Positions 35,706-44,198 are shown, counted from the first letter of the stretch. The stretch is DNA of 53,223 nucleotides from Prochlorococcus sp. AG-347-E23 (GCA_003281685.1 QCBH01000010.1:1-53223); one strand, 5' to 3'. Numbers and translations are program-made. The notes: generated by a model from the letters alone, not told the origin.

Positions 35706-36412
35706 ATAAGATCAAATATTCCAAATTGATTATCAAAAAACATTCTTTCTAGTTTCCTAATTATCGTTATGAAGATTTTACCAACTTTCGTATTATGGGT
35801 ATGTCCTCCACTCAACAAATAGGACAAGGGCATCATACTTTTCTTACTGAGTATAGAAAATTTAGGAAATAATTTTTTAAATTTTTTATAGTCTCTTTTA
35901 AAAATTATCCATGAAAGTGCTTGATTTGAATCTAATAAAGGATCATTTGATTCAAATTCCCATGTTATTTGTTCTGTATCAAACTTTTCATGTCCAACTA
36001 GTTTATAAACCAACCTACTCCAGATATTATTACTAGGTTCAACCATAATTATTCTTCCGCCTTTCAAAAGAGAATTTTCTGCTGATCTTAAAAATAATTC
36101 AGGGTTACTTATGTGATGGAAGACATTAACTAAAATTAAATTTGATATTTTATTTTCAAATTTTAATCCTACTTCCATTGCATCTATTTTTAAATCAGTG
36201 TTTGAGTTAATAAAAACATCAGATTTTTTTAGGTTTTTAATTATTTTATCCATAAAACTTGCACCGCATCCCAATTCAAGGTTCATTCCATCTGACTCAG
36301 AAAGTTGATGCGATATGAGTTCATACCACTCTTTATAAAGAACTCCTAATGCAATATTTAGTTTCTCAAATCCAAGTCTATTTTGAGTAAGTGCTTCCCC
36401 TTCTTTATTCAT
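35687..36412 (-). CDS. Class I SAM-dependent methyltransferase
   Basis: A 241-residue methyltransferase of the Methyltransf_11 type. The SAM loop is NLELGCGASFMDKI near residue 45, the acidic second strand is near 72, and NLILVNVFHHISNPELFL near 93 is the post-motif II region; GGRIIMVEPSNN follows. Its substrate is unknown. Fusion by overlap with a VTT-like gene suggests a lipid or cell-envelope substrate (inference). It sits inside the segment flanked by tRNA-Ser repeats. Confidence 0.85.
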   Translation of the reverse strand: MNKEGEALTQNRLGFEKLNIALGVLYKEWYELISHQLSESDGMNLELGCGASFMDKIIKNLKKSDVFINSNTDLKIDAMEVGLKFENKISNLILVNVFHHISNPELFLRSAENSLLKGGRIIMVEPSNNIWSRLVYKLVGHEKFDTEQITWEFESNDPLLDSNQALSWIIFKRDYKKFKKLFPKFSILSKKSMMPLSYLLSGGHTHNTKVGKIFITIIRKLERMFFDNQFGIFDLICIEKN

Positions 36413-36485
36413 TTCGGTTTTTTAGAATATTATCACAAGTAAAAAAAGGATCTTTTCATAACCCTTTAAATTAATATTTATACCC

Positions 36486-36586
36486 ATCCACCAACACATC
36501 CACCAACACCAAATATATCCACCAACACATCAACCAACACATCAAAAAATATCCACCAACACATCCACCAACACATCCACCAACAC
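36486..36586. repeat. Array of 12-bp repeats ATCCACCAACAC
   Basis: Units start at 36486, 36498, 36517, 36529 (ATCAACCAACAC), 36551, 36563 and 36575, followed by a truncated ATCCA at 36587. Two short spacers (36510-36516 and 36541-36550) break the array. All copies share orientation with those at 32.9-35.1 kb. There is no open protein frame of note. Function is unknown. Confidence 0.9.
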
Positions 36587-36696
36587 ATCCAGGCATATAC
36601 TGGTAAATATTGGACTATATAGAACAAGCAACTTCTTTAAAATCCGATTTTGACTACATTATTGCCCGCATAGCACTTTACAGGAAGATAATTAAA

Positions 36697-36781
36697 CGGA
36701 GAGGGTGGGATTCGAACCCACGAATAGTTTCCTATTAAACGATTTCGAGTCGTTCGCTTTCGACCACTCAGCCACCTCTCC
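36697..36781 (-). tRNA. tRNA-Ser (anticodon CGA)
   Basis: Read on the minus strand, acceptor GGAGAGG (36775-36781) pairs with CCTCTCC (36698-36704), discriminator G at 36697. D-arm GGCTGAGTGG, anticodon loop with CGA flanked as ACTCGAAAT, a long variable arm typical of serine tRNAs, and T-arm GGGTTCGAATCCC are all present. CCA is not encoded. Its 3' end is repeated at 34984. Confidence 0.95.
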
Positions 36782-36843
36782 ACCTGTTTATAAGTATGCA
36801 CAGAATAAAGAGTAAATTATAAACTATATAACTATCTTAATTT

Positions 36844-37866
36844 TTAATTCCACCCTGCATCCTTCATCAAATTAATAGCTAAAGAATTTTTTTCTCCAAG
36901 GTCTTCAACAGTTACACTATCAGGTGTAAACTCTCCAAAATTCTTTACTATTTGATTCTGATTAACTTCCTTCAAAGGATGTTCAAAAGTTGGAGCAGCT
37001 AAACCTTTACTTCCTTCAGGAGATGCTAAGAATTCAAGCAACTGAATAGCTTCATTTTTATTTGTTGCATATTTTGCAACTCCTCCAGCACTAATATTTA
37101 CATGAGCAGGATTAGGTGTAAGGACTTTTGTTTTTTTTGCATATAAAGCATCTCTTCTGCCATTAACACCAGCCAACATTCTTGCAACATAATAATGATT
37201 AACAATTCCTACTCCGCATTTTTTCTTTGAAACTGCTCTAATTATTGCTATATCCCCTGGGAAAAAAGGTTTTGAAACATTCGAAATCATTCCGCTTAAC
37301 CAAGCTTTAGTTTCTGATTCACCTTTGTTGATTATTTGATTGGCAACTAAAGATTGATTATATGGACTTTTTCTATTTCTTAAACACACTTTCCCTTTTA
37401 GAGAAGGATCAGCCAAATCAGTGTAGTCATTTATCTTGCTAACATCAACCACTTTAGGATTAGCTATCATAACTCTAACTCTTCTTGTTAATGCATACCA
37501 TTCCTTATCTGGATCTTTTAGTCCAACAGGAACATCGTTTTCTAAATTAGAAGATTCAATTGATTGCAGTAATCCAGCTTTGGCTGCATTAGTAATTCTA
37601 GCTGCATCCACTAACAATATTAAATCTGCTTGAGAATTCTTCCCTTCTCGTTTCATTCTCTCGATTAAAGAAATTCCTGCTGCCTCTATAAGCCTAACTT
37701 TAATTCCTGTTTCTTCTGCAAACTTTTTATAAATACTTCTATCTGTGTTGTAATGTCTACCCGAATAAACTTTGACTTCTTTTTCTGTTGAATTAGAAGG
37801 TAAATTAACGTTTAGCAAAAATGTACATGTAAATACTGAAAAAATTATTTTTTTAATTTTTTGCAC
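36844..37866 (-). CDS. futA: Ferric iron ABC transporter substrate-binding protein (FutA/IdiA)
   Basis: A 340-residue exported binding protein starting with GTG. The signal peptide is IIFSVFTCTFLLNVNLPSNS. The mature part begins VKVYSGRHYNTDRSIYKKF, typical of FutA/IdiA, whose tyrosines coordinate Fe(III); GIVNHYYVARML near 234 supplies the paired Tyr ligands. It delivers ferric iron to FutB/FutC or protects photosystem II. It is divergent from a PiuC-like gene, with an inverted repeat between them. Confidence 0.93.
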   Translation of the reverse strand: MQKIKKIIFSVFTCTFLLNVNLPSNSTEKEVKVYSGRHYNTDRSIYKKFAEETGIKVRLIEAAGISLIERMKREGKNSQADLILLVDAARITNAAKAGLLQSIESSNLENDVPVGLKDPDKEWYALTRRVRVMIANPKVVDVSKINDYTDLADPSLKGKVCLRNRKSPYNQSLVANQIINKGESETKAWLSGMISNVSKPFFPGDIAIIRAVSKKKCGVGIVNHYYVARMLAGVNGRRDALYAKKTKVLTPNPAHVNISAGGVAKYATNKNEAIQLLEFLASPEGSKGLAAPTFEHPLKEVNQNQIVKNFGEFTPDSVTVEDLGEKNSLAINLMKDAGWN

Positions 37867-37934
37867 TTTTCTAAATTAGTATCTATGGTTACTTTATACC
37901 TATAAAAACAGTTCAATCTTTAAAAGAGAACTTC

Positions 37935-37952
37935 TATACATCGAGTTGTATC
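37935..37952. promoter_or_regulatory. Inverted repeat between futA and the dioxygenase gene
   Basis: TATACA (37935-37940), six bases, TGTATC (37947-37952): five of six pairs match. It lies in the 102-base divergent promoter region of two genes tied to iron. It does not match the classic Fur box well, so an iron-responsive operator is only a suggestion. Confidence 0.3.
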
Positions 37953-37968
37953 ATTTTTTATATTTCAT

Positions 37969-38637
37969 ATGAATTACTTAATCCATCAGTTATTAAACTC
38001 TGAAGAAATAAATTTAATAAAAAAAGAATTAGAGAAATGTAGTCAACAAGATTGGGAAGATGGTAAAAAAACTGCTGGCAGTCACGCCTCAATAGTAAAA
38101 AATAATTTGCAACTAAATAGAAACACTGAAGTATCAAAAAAAAACGCTCAATTAATTACTAAAAAAATCCTTTCCAGCCAATTAATAAAAAGTTTTTCAT
38201 TGCCAAAAAGAATGCATGGAATAATGTTTACGAAATCTTCAAATAATATGCATTATGGGAGACATATCGACAATCCATATATGTCTTCTGGCAGATCAGA
38301 TTTATCTTTTACTATTTCATTGACGAATAAAAATTTTTACAAAGGTGGAGAATTAATTATTGAAACAATGAACACAGAAGAGAAATTTAAATTGAATCCT
38401 GGAGAGATAATTTTATATCCAAGTTCTTACTTGCATGCAGTGAATGAAGTAATTGATGGTGAAAGATTAGTATGCGTGGGTTGGATAGAAAGTTATGTTA
38501 AATCTACTGAAAAAAGGGAATATTTATTTGATTTAGACGCAGGTGCAAGAAGTCTACTGGCAAAGCATGGCAGATCTGACGAACTTGATCTTATTTTTAA
38601 ATCTTATTCAAATCTCTTAAGAGTTATCGGGGATTAA
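37969..38637 (+). CDS. PiuC/YbiX-like Fe(II)/2-oxoglutarate hydroxylase
   Basis: A 222-residue prolyl-4-hydroxylase-fold protein (PKHD type). The iron ligands are the HxD of YGRHIDNPY near residue 102 and the distal His of SSYLHAVNEV near 162, with 2-oxoglutarate Arg in GERLVCVGW. It begins MNYLIHQLLNSEEINLIKKE. Relatives are often induced by iron limitation and adjoin siderophore or iron uptake genes, which agrees with futA being divergent. The substrate is unknown. Confidence 0.88.
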   Translation: MNYLIHQLLNSEEINLIKKELEKCSQQDWEDGKKTAGSHASIVKNNLQLNRNTEVSKKNAQLITKKILSSQLIKSFSLPKRMHGIMFTKSSNNMHYGRHIDNPYMSSGRSDLSFTISLTNKNFYKGGELIIETMNTEEKFKLNPGEIILYPSSYLHAVNEVIDGERLVCVGWIESYVKSTEKREYLFDLDAGARSLLAKHGRSDELDLIFKSYSNLLRVIGD

Positions 38638-38710
38638 AAAGAATCATTTTATACAACAAAAAGAATATAAATTTGAAATTGATTAAAATAATGAAAATCT
38701 TATTTATCGA

Positions 38711-38950
38711 ATGTCCAAAAAGAGTTCAATTGCAATTTTTATCGCAGCCACAAGCGCATTAGCTATTTCAACGGCAGATAGTAATTCAGTTAAATCAGGT
38801 GAAAATGATTTAGGTGGATTAAAAGAATGGAATACTGATATGCCTTTAGATGCAGATTTCATATTAGACGCCAACGCTCAAAAAATTGCTGATGAGGCTG
38901 CAAAATCAAGTGCTTGTATCCCTATTGGAGAGGGTGAAAACTGCTGGTAA
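38711..38950 (+). CDS. Small exported protein, 79 aa
   Basis: The N-terminal hydrophobic stretch SIAIFIAATSALAIS is probably a signal peptide ending near ADS. The mature part of about 55 residues is acidic and ends SACIPIGEGENCW with two Cys that could form a disulfide. A terminator follows. No family is recognised. Confidence 0.7.
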   Translation: MSKKSSIAIFIAATSALAISTADSNSVKSGENDLGGLKEWNTDMPLDADFILDANAQKIADEAAKSSACIPIGEGENCW

Positions 38951-38970
38951 ATATTTAAAAAGACAATAAA

Positions 38971-38996
38971 AAACGCCCTATTGGGCGTTTTTATTT
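38971..38996. terminator. Terminator between convergent genes
   Basis: AAACGCCC (38971-38978), loop TATT, GGGCGTTT (38983-38990) with T-rich and A-rich flanks on both sides. It can end the 79-aa gene on the plus strand and the porin gene on the minus strand. Confidence 0.88.
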
Positions 38997-39009
38997 TGTC
39001 TAAATTAAA

Positions 39010-40284
39010 TTAGAACTTGAATGTCGTTTGAAGAACTGCGCCGAATATATCATCACCAGCTGTTCCATTTCTATCACTTCCACCAAAAACGGTAGGTGTA
39101 ATAGTAACAGAATCATTAGCTTTGAATTCATAATAAGCTTCGTAAGCGAATGGCTCATTATTCTCATCTTCATTTGTAGTTGGCTGTCCAAAAGCTATTC
39201 CGATTCTGTCATCAGCTTGGATCATATCCTGCCAAGATAGTCCAGCAAACCATGCTGTTGAGTTGTCAGATGCATCTGGAGCTCCATCATGGGCAGTAGT
39301 ATCATATCCAAGAGAAACTGAAGGCATTGCTGTTCCAGTCTCAACTGGTCTCCACCATGCTCTTAGACCAACTGCAGTAAAGTTTGTTACACCTGAAGAA
39401 GGGGTATGTTGTAATGATTCGTAGTAACCATCAGTCCAACCGTTGTATTTCTGGTTAACAATCGCAGATACAGACCATCGATCAGTGGTGTAACCTGCCT
39501 GAGTAGCCCATGAAGTTCTTGCATCATTAGTTAAAAAGCCATGCGCTGCTCCATTTTGCTTAGAAACAACGTTAGAACTTACAGCAAAGCCATTATCAGC
39601 TTTGTATGCCCAACCAAAACCTGAGTCGGTACTTGCACCATATGCATCACCATTACCACCAAGTGTAAATTGTTTGGTTACTGGCTTATAAATGGAAGGT
39701 GTGGTTCCATGCATATAGTAGTTTTCAATTTTTGGCCCTACCCAAACTGTATTATTTTCACCAACTGGGAATGTATACCAGATTTTATCGACTGTAAGAG
39801 CATCGGCATAACCAGAACCCATAACTAAGTATGTCCCAAATGTCTTATTTACAAAATTGCCAACACTATTACCTGATCTTAGCCTTACGTAAAGATTATC
39901 ATCACCCGTAAAACTGGTGTTGAGATTCATTGTGTATTGATAAGCGGCGGCTAAGTCATCAGTACCATCCGTCTTAACCTTGGAGTGGTCAGTTGCCATT
40001 AAACCCATAACAACCTTACCATCTAATGTAGTTGTATCTGAGAAACCGCCGGCTTCAAATTCATTTTGTTTAACCTCAAGGCCATCTACACGACCCTTAA
40101 GATTTGCAATATCTTCACTAACTTCGTTAATGAATGTTTTACTATCAAGTTTTGAAGAATTTGTTTTGCTACGTGTGTAGCTATTCATTTCTTCTAAATT
40201 GACTACGTCGGAAGCTTGTGCAACAACTGGAGCTAATAAGCTCAGAGATGCTCCCGCTACCAACATTTGTTGGAAGAGTTTCAT
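39010..40284 (-). CDS. Cyanobacterial porin (Som/iron-uptake porin type)
   Basis: A 424-residue outer-membrane protein. Signal peptide MLVAGASLSLLAPVVAQAS; then a predicted coiled-coil segment (VSEDIANLKGRVDGLEVKQN) in place of the full SLH domain of freshwater homologues; then a beta-barrel of alternating residues ending VLQTTFKF with the C-terminal Phe typical of porins. It is likely an abundant cell-surface channel for small solutes or ions. It has about 140 bases of its own upstream region before glyQ. Confidence 0.88.
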   Translation of the reverse strand: MKLFQQMLVAGASLSLLAPVVAQASDVVNLEEMNSYTRSKTNSSKLDSKTFINEVSEDIANLKGRVDGLEVKQNEFEAGGFSDTTTLDGKVVMGLMATDHSKVKTDGTDDLAAAYQYTMNLNTSFTGDDNLYVRLRSGNSVGNFVNKTFGTYLVMGSGYADALTVDKIWYTFPVGENNTVWVGPKIENYYMHGTTPSIYKPVTKQFTLGGNGDAYGASTDSGFGWAYKADNGFAVSSNVVSKQNGAAHGFLTNDARTSWATQAGYTTDRWSVSAIVNQKYNGWTDGYYESLQHTPSSGVTNFTAVGLRAWWRPVETGTAMPSVSLGYDTTAHDGAPDASDNSTAWFAGLSWQDMIQADDRIGIAFGQPTTNEDENNEPFAYEAYYEFKANDSVTITPTVFGGSDRNGTAGDDIFGAVLQTTFKF

Positions 40285-40427
40285 TTTACCTCACACTAAA
40301 GTAGCCCAAAGAATTTGGGTATCTATACTGTATCGAGAGTAACAAAAAGGTAAAGAAATATAAGTTTCAAGGCCGTGTAGCTTTTTATACAATCCTTATT
40401 TTTTTCGTGTCTATTAATTTAAATATA

Positions 40428-41297
40428 TTAATTCTTTACCAATGGGAAGTTAAGGGATTCTCTTTCTTCTATCCATGAGGCCGCAACTTCTCTTGCTAAT
40501 TTTCGAATATTTTCAATATATTGAGCACGATCTGTAACTGAAATTACTCCTCTAGCATCAAGAAGATTAAATGTATGACTACATTTCAGAACAAAATCAA
40601 GGGCAGGATAAGTTAATTTCTTTTCGATTAAGTTATTTGCCTCAGCTTGGTAAATTCCAAATAATTTCCTGAGATTCTCGGCACTAGATTCAGTAAAATT
40701 ATAAGAGCATTGACTTTTTTCAAACTGAAGCCAAATATCGCTATATTTCAAATCTCTGTTCCAGTTTAAGTCCCAGATACTCTCCTTATCCTGCAAAAAC
40801 ATTGCAATCCTCTCTAGCCCATAAGTGATTTCAATTGGAATCGGATTACAATCTATACCCCCGCATTGTTGGAAATAAGTAAATTGGGTAACTTCCATTC
40901 CGTCCAACCAAACTTCCCAACCTACACCCCAAGCTCCAAGTGTTGGCGACTCCCAATTGTCTTCTACAAATCTTATGTCATGATTTTTAGGATTAATCCC
41001 AAGAGATTCTAGAGATGTCAAATATTTTTCCTGGATTCCTTCAGGTGAAGGTTTAATTATTACTTGATATTGAAAGTAATGTTGAGCCCTATTTGGGTTA
41101 TCGCCAAAACGTCCATCTGTAGGCCTTCTACATGGCTCTGCATATGCTACCCTCCAAGGCTCTGGTCCAATTGCTCTTAGAAATGTATGCGGATTCATTG
41201 TTCCGGCACCCTTTTCGGTATCATATGGCTGCATAATCAAACAACCTTCTGCTGCCCAAAAATTGTTTAAATTTTGAATTATATCCTGAAAAAACAT
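40428..41297 (-). CDS. glyQ: Glycyl-tRNA synthetase alpha subunit
   Basis: A 289-residue catalytic subunit of the alpha2beta2 enzyme. It begins with the diagnostic [20 protein letters not shown] and [18 protein letters not shown], then [20 protein letters not shown] and [14 protein letters not shown]. Length is standard. The beta subunit gene is not in the window. Confidence 0.97.
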   Translation of the reverse strand: MFFQDIIQNLNNFWAAEGCLIMQPYDTEKGAGTMNPHTFLRAIGPEPWRVAYAEPCRRPTDGRFGDNPNRAQHYFQYQVIIKPSPEGIQEKYLTSLESLGINPKNHDIRFVEDNWESPTLGAWGVGWEVWLDGMEVTQFTYFQQCGGIDCNPIPIEITYGLERIAMFLQDKESIWDLNWNRDLKYSDIWLQFEKSQCSYNFTESSAENLRKLFGIYQAEANNLIEKKLTYPALDFVLKCSHTFNLLDARGVISVTDRAQYIENIRKLAREVAASWIEERESLNFPLVKN

Positions 41298-41452
41298 TAA
41301 ATTAAAATGGTGAAAAATTTAGATCAATGCCAGTAGATATAATAACAAAGCTTTAAGGTAAAAAATATTTTGAAATCCAATTCTCAGAAATATCATCCAT
41401 TAAAAAGTTGAAATTAAATTAGATTCTTAATAAAATATTAATTTGAAATTTT

Positions 41453-41839
41453 TTATGTAAAAAAATCCAATGGCAATGGTCCAAAAGTATAAGATGCTTC
41501 AGCATCTTCGTCATACTGACATGTTATTAAAATTCCTTCTCCAAGACCATTTTCAGATCTCACAAAAACATTACCAGTTTTTTGATTAGCTTTTAAAAAA
41601 ACACATCCATCAGCATGAAGAGAATCTAAATTGCCAAATTTAATTGAGGCATATTTCTTAGAAATTGATTGTAATGCTTCAATAGCCGTATTATCGCGAG
41701 GTGCCATTATTCCTATTGTTAACCAATCGGTTTTAAGGATATTTGCTTCAAGTTCCTCCAAAAGTTTTTTTACTTGACTATCACTTAATTGAGGCGCAGT
41801 TCTAAGATCATTTAAATCAACTAATTTGTTTATTTCCAT
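41453..41839 (-). CDS. DUF1824 family protein
   Basis: A 128-residue protein of the cyanobacterial DUF1824 family. Recognisable stretches are LRTAPQLSDSQVKKLLEELE, ADWLTIGIMA-like KTDWLTIGIMAPRDNTAIEA, and GEGILITCQYDED. It is soluble and probably alpha/beta. Function is unknown. The MIF-like gene lies 21 bases upstream on the same strand, so they may be cotranscribed. Confidence 0.82.
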   Translation of the reverse strand: MEINKLVDLNDLRTAPQLSDSQVKKLLEELEANILKTDWLTIGIMAPRDNTAIEALQSISKKYASIKFGNLDSLHADGCVFLKANQKTGNVFVRSENGLGEGILITCQYDEDAEASYTFGPLPLDFFT

Positions 41840-41860
41840 TGTATTTATACAAAAAAATCC

Positions 41861-42193
41861 TTAACCAAATGTTCTACCATTCCAAGCCCACAATGAAGCG
41901 GGTACATCCTGAAAAGAAATATAAATTCTATCTATTGGAATCCCCATTTTCTCATATATAAAATTCGATATTGGCTTTGCCATTTCTGAAGGATTTATAG
42001 AACCTATTGACTTGATTTCCAAAAAGCAAACTGGTGTCAAATCATCAAAATGCATTAAGCAATTATCATCTATTTTCGCCATAACAAATTTTTTTGATTT
42101 TTTGGTTAAAGATGAAATTAGAATTGAAATTTCTTCGAGTAATTTATCTTTATCATTTACTTTCGCTGAAGTAGAAACATTAATATAAGGCAT
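41861..42193 (-). CDS. Macrophage migration inhibitory factor (MIF)-like tautomerase
   Basis: A 110-residue MIF-superfamily protein. Pro2 (MPYINVSTSA), which becomes the N-terminal catalytic base after Met removal, is present, with the FLEIKSIGSI strand and the C-terminal DRIYISFQDVPASLWAWNG region that shapes the active site. Prochlorococcus MIF is one of the few bacterial homologues with a solved structure and has phenylpyruvate tautomerase activity. The biological role is unknown. Confidence 0.9.
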   Translation of the reverse strand: MPYINVSTSAKVNDKDKLLEEISILISSLTKKSKKFVMAKIDDNCLMHFDDLTPVCFLEIKSIGSINPSEMAKPISNFIYEKMGIPIDRIYISFQDVPASLWAWNGRTFG

Positions 42194-42195
42194 TT

Positions 42196-42369
42196 CTATG
42201 CAGCAAGATAATCTTTTTTAGAATCGTTTTTTAGAAAAACAGTTTTATTTTTTAGATTTCTTTTTGATGAAAGATATGCCATATCGTATGAACTTATACC
42301 GTTTTTATAGGGATTGAAAAGAGCATTTTTAGATCTGTTTTTTTTGCTCCTTGTAAACTCAATCATCAT
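42196..42369 (-). CDS. Small basic protein, 57 aa
   Basis: Two adjacent ATG codons (42369 and 42366) open 57 or 56 codons to TAG 42196-42198, three bases before the MIF-like start. The product is Lys-, Asn- and Ser-rich (IEFTRSKKNRSKNALFNPYK) and ends KKDYLAA. No membrane segment. The close spacing suggests an operon with the MIF-like gene. It may be a chance ORF. Confidence 0.45.
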   Translation of the reverse strand: MMIEFTRSKKNRSKNALFNPYKNGISSYDMAYLSSKRNLKNKTVFLKNDSKKDYLAA

Positions 42370-42514
42370 TAATAAATCATTAATTAATAATTTAACTTTT
42401 TTTAATTAGATGTCTAGTTTTTTTGAGAATATTTATTAAATAAAAATAAATTTCTAGAACACAAATGGAATTTCTATTTACTAGATTTGATATATACATT
42501 TTAAAGTACTTATC

Positions 42515-43153
42515 TTGGAAGTCTTAAATAACTATCAAAGGGAAAAGCTAGATGAGAGTAATGACGAAGAATTTTATTCTGATCCAAAATTTGTTTACCA
42601 CTTAGATGCAAATTTCAGGCAAAATCTATCAGATCTATATAAAAGAGAAATTGATGATTATTCAACTATCCTTGATTTAATGTCCAGTTGGGATAGTTAT
42701 TTACCTAAAGAGAAGAAATATGAAAAAGTTATTGGACATGGTTTAAACAAACAAGAACTTGAAAAAAACAAAATTTTAGATTCTTATTGGATACAAAATT
42801 TTAATTTAAGTCAACAAATTCCTCTAGATAAAGAAAGTGTTGACTATTGCTTGATGGTTGCAGCATGGCAATATTTACAATATCCAGAGAATTTAACCAA
42901 AGAAATTTCAAGGATATTAAATTGTCAAGGCAAGTTAATTATTGCTTTTTCGAACAGGGCATTTTGGCATAAGGCTCCTAAAATATGGACTTCTTCTACT
43001 GAAGAAGAGAGGGTCAAATACGTGAGAAAAGTATTAATCTCAAACGGATTTAATGAGCCAAAAATTATCAAAAAGTTTACTAAACCAACACGAAACATAT
43101 TTAATTTTATAAATAAAGACCCATTTTATTGTTTAATCGCAACTAAAGAGTAA
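42515..43153 (+). CDS. SAM-dependent methyltransferase-like protein
   Basis: A 212-residue protein starting with TTG (no ATG before residue 55). The N-terminal half has SDPKFVYHLDANFRQNLSDL and LDLMSSWDSYLP, where a glycine-poor SAM loop (ILDLMSSWDS) replaces the usual D-x-G-x-G. DYCLMVAAWQYLQYPENL resembles the post-motif region of Methyltransf_11, followed by GKLIIAFSNRAFW. The degenerate SAM site leaves activity uncertain. Confidence 0.7.
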   Translation: MEVLNNYQREKLDESNDEEFYSDPKFVYHLDANFRQNLSDLYKREIDDYSTILDLMSSWDSYLPKEKKYEKVIGHGLNKQELEKNKILDSYWIQNFNLSQQIPLDKESVDYCLMVAAWQYLQYPENLTKEISRILNCQGKLIIAFSNRAFWHKAPKIWTSSTEEERVKYVRKVLISNGFNEPKIIKKFTKPTRNIFNFINKDPFYCLIATKE

Positions 43154-43262
43154 TTAATTTCTTGTTTTAAACTAGGCAATAAATCTATTAAGAAGTTACC
43201 AACCATGACTCATAGCCATACTTTTAAATTTTTACTAATATTGGTTAGATAAAATTATTCAT

Positions 43263-43508
43263 ATGGGTTCTAAAAGAGAAAAATATCCTGAAAAATGTCC
43301 TTGGGACCTCGGTCCTAATCAACATTTAGCCAAAGAAGAAAAATGGACTTTAAGATTAGGAGAAGCAAATGTATGCTTCAGCAAAAATAAATTAGATAAT
43401 AATTATTTTCATGTAATTAGCAATGAAAATGAAGAACAAATTTTAGCTTTTAGAGCAAGACTTCTATATCAAAAACTTTTAGATAAAGGTTTTAGGCTGG
43501 TTGAATAA
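43263..43508 (+). CDS. Small hypothetical protein, 81 aa
   Basis: A soluble protein of mixed charge. It has a Pro- and Trp-containing N-terminus (KYPEKCPWDLGPNQHLA), a central beta-like part (WTLRLGEANVCFS) and a final helix (ILAFRARLLYQKLLDKGFRL). It is convergent with the DUF3386 gene with a five-base gap. Function is unknown. Confidence 0.65.
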   Translation: MGSKREKYPEKCPWDLGPNQHLAKEEKWTLRLGEANVCFSKNKLDNNYFHVISNENEEQILAFRARLLYQKLLDKGFRLVE

Positions 43509-43513
43509 TAAAA

Positions 43514-44167
43514 CTAGTTTAATAAACACAAATCCTCAAAAACAAACTTTTGTGTTTCTTCTTGTTGATTTTGGTTTAAGTATTTTATTGTTCTCGAATT
43601 TAATAACCAACAATCCTTTTTACCTATATTTACAAATTCATCGAGGTATTCCAATTTTTGAGAATTTGCCTTGAGTGTATTGGGGTCAATTTGTTGACTA
43701 CTATATTTTTTACTAAGGGAACCGATTCCTGTATCTAAGAATTCTTCAACATAAATTTCAATTATAGTTCCATGAATTTTTCTATAGACCATATTAATGT
43801 AATCATCTTTAACTCTATATTTATCTCCTTGATTCTTCCCTGAAACACTCATTTCAATTCCACTTTCTGAATATTTAAGTAAATTAAAATAATTTTCCGA
43901 ATGCACGGATTCGAATTCTCTCTTTACCCTATGAATACACACTTCAAACAATTGAGAAGCAATACTTTTAACAATTTTCTCATCTTCTATTTTTTGAATA
44001 TTTGGTTTAAAGTCTTTTCCTAATATGAAATTACCTTTATGAATTTTATTATTTGATAAAAAAATACATTTACCTTGGTAACCATTAAAATCATTTTTCC
44101 AAGTGTATCTATTTTTATAAGCCTTTCTGAATATCTCTTTACAATTAATATCTTTTAAAGTGGGCAT
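43514..44167 (-). CDS. DUF3386 family protein
   Basis: A 217-residue protein of the cyanobacterial DUF3386 family, recognised by the N-terminal IFRKAYKNRYTWKNDFNGYQ and the later YRVKDDYINMVYRKIHGTII. It is soluble with repeated beta strands. The role is unknown. It is separated from the upstream pcb gene by a terminator. Confidence 0.82.
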   Translation of the reverse strand: MPTLKDINCKEIFRKAYKNRYTWKNDFNGYQGKCIFLSNNKIHKGNFILGKDFKPNIQKIEDEKIVKSIASQLFEVCIHRVKREFESVHSENYFNLLKYSESGIEMSVSGKNQGDKYRVKDDYINMVYRKIHGTIIEIYVEEFLDTGIGSLSKKYSSQQIDPNTLKANSQKLEYLDEFVNIGKKDCWLLNSRTIKYLNQNQQEETQKFVFEDLCLLN

Positions 44168-44198
44168 TAATTTTTTTAAATACGTTAAATAATTCTAC

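Noticed and set aside
36486..36586. Possible CRISPR array
   Set aside because: Units are 12 bp and mostly adjacent, without unique spacers of constant length, and no cas gene is present.
30000..37000. Prophage
   Set aside because: There is no integrase, terminase, capsid or tail gene; only tRNA-flanking repeats and cargo-like genes are visible.
39000..39191. Minus-strand ORF of 63 codons within the porin end
   Set aside because: It lies in another frame of the porin gene, with no start context and a biased Met/Leu/Ser-rich composition.
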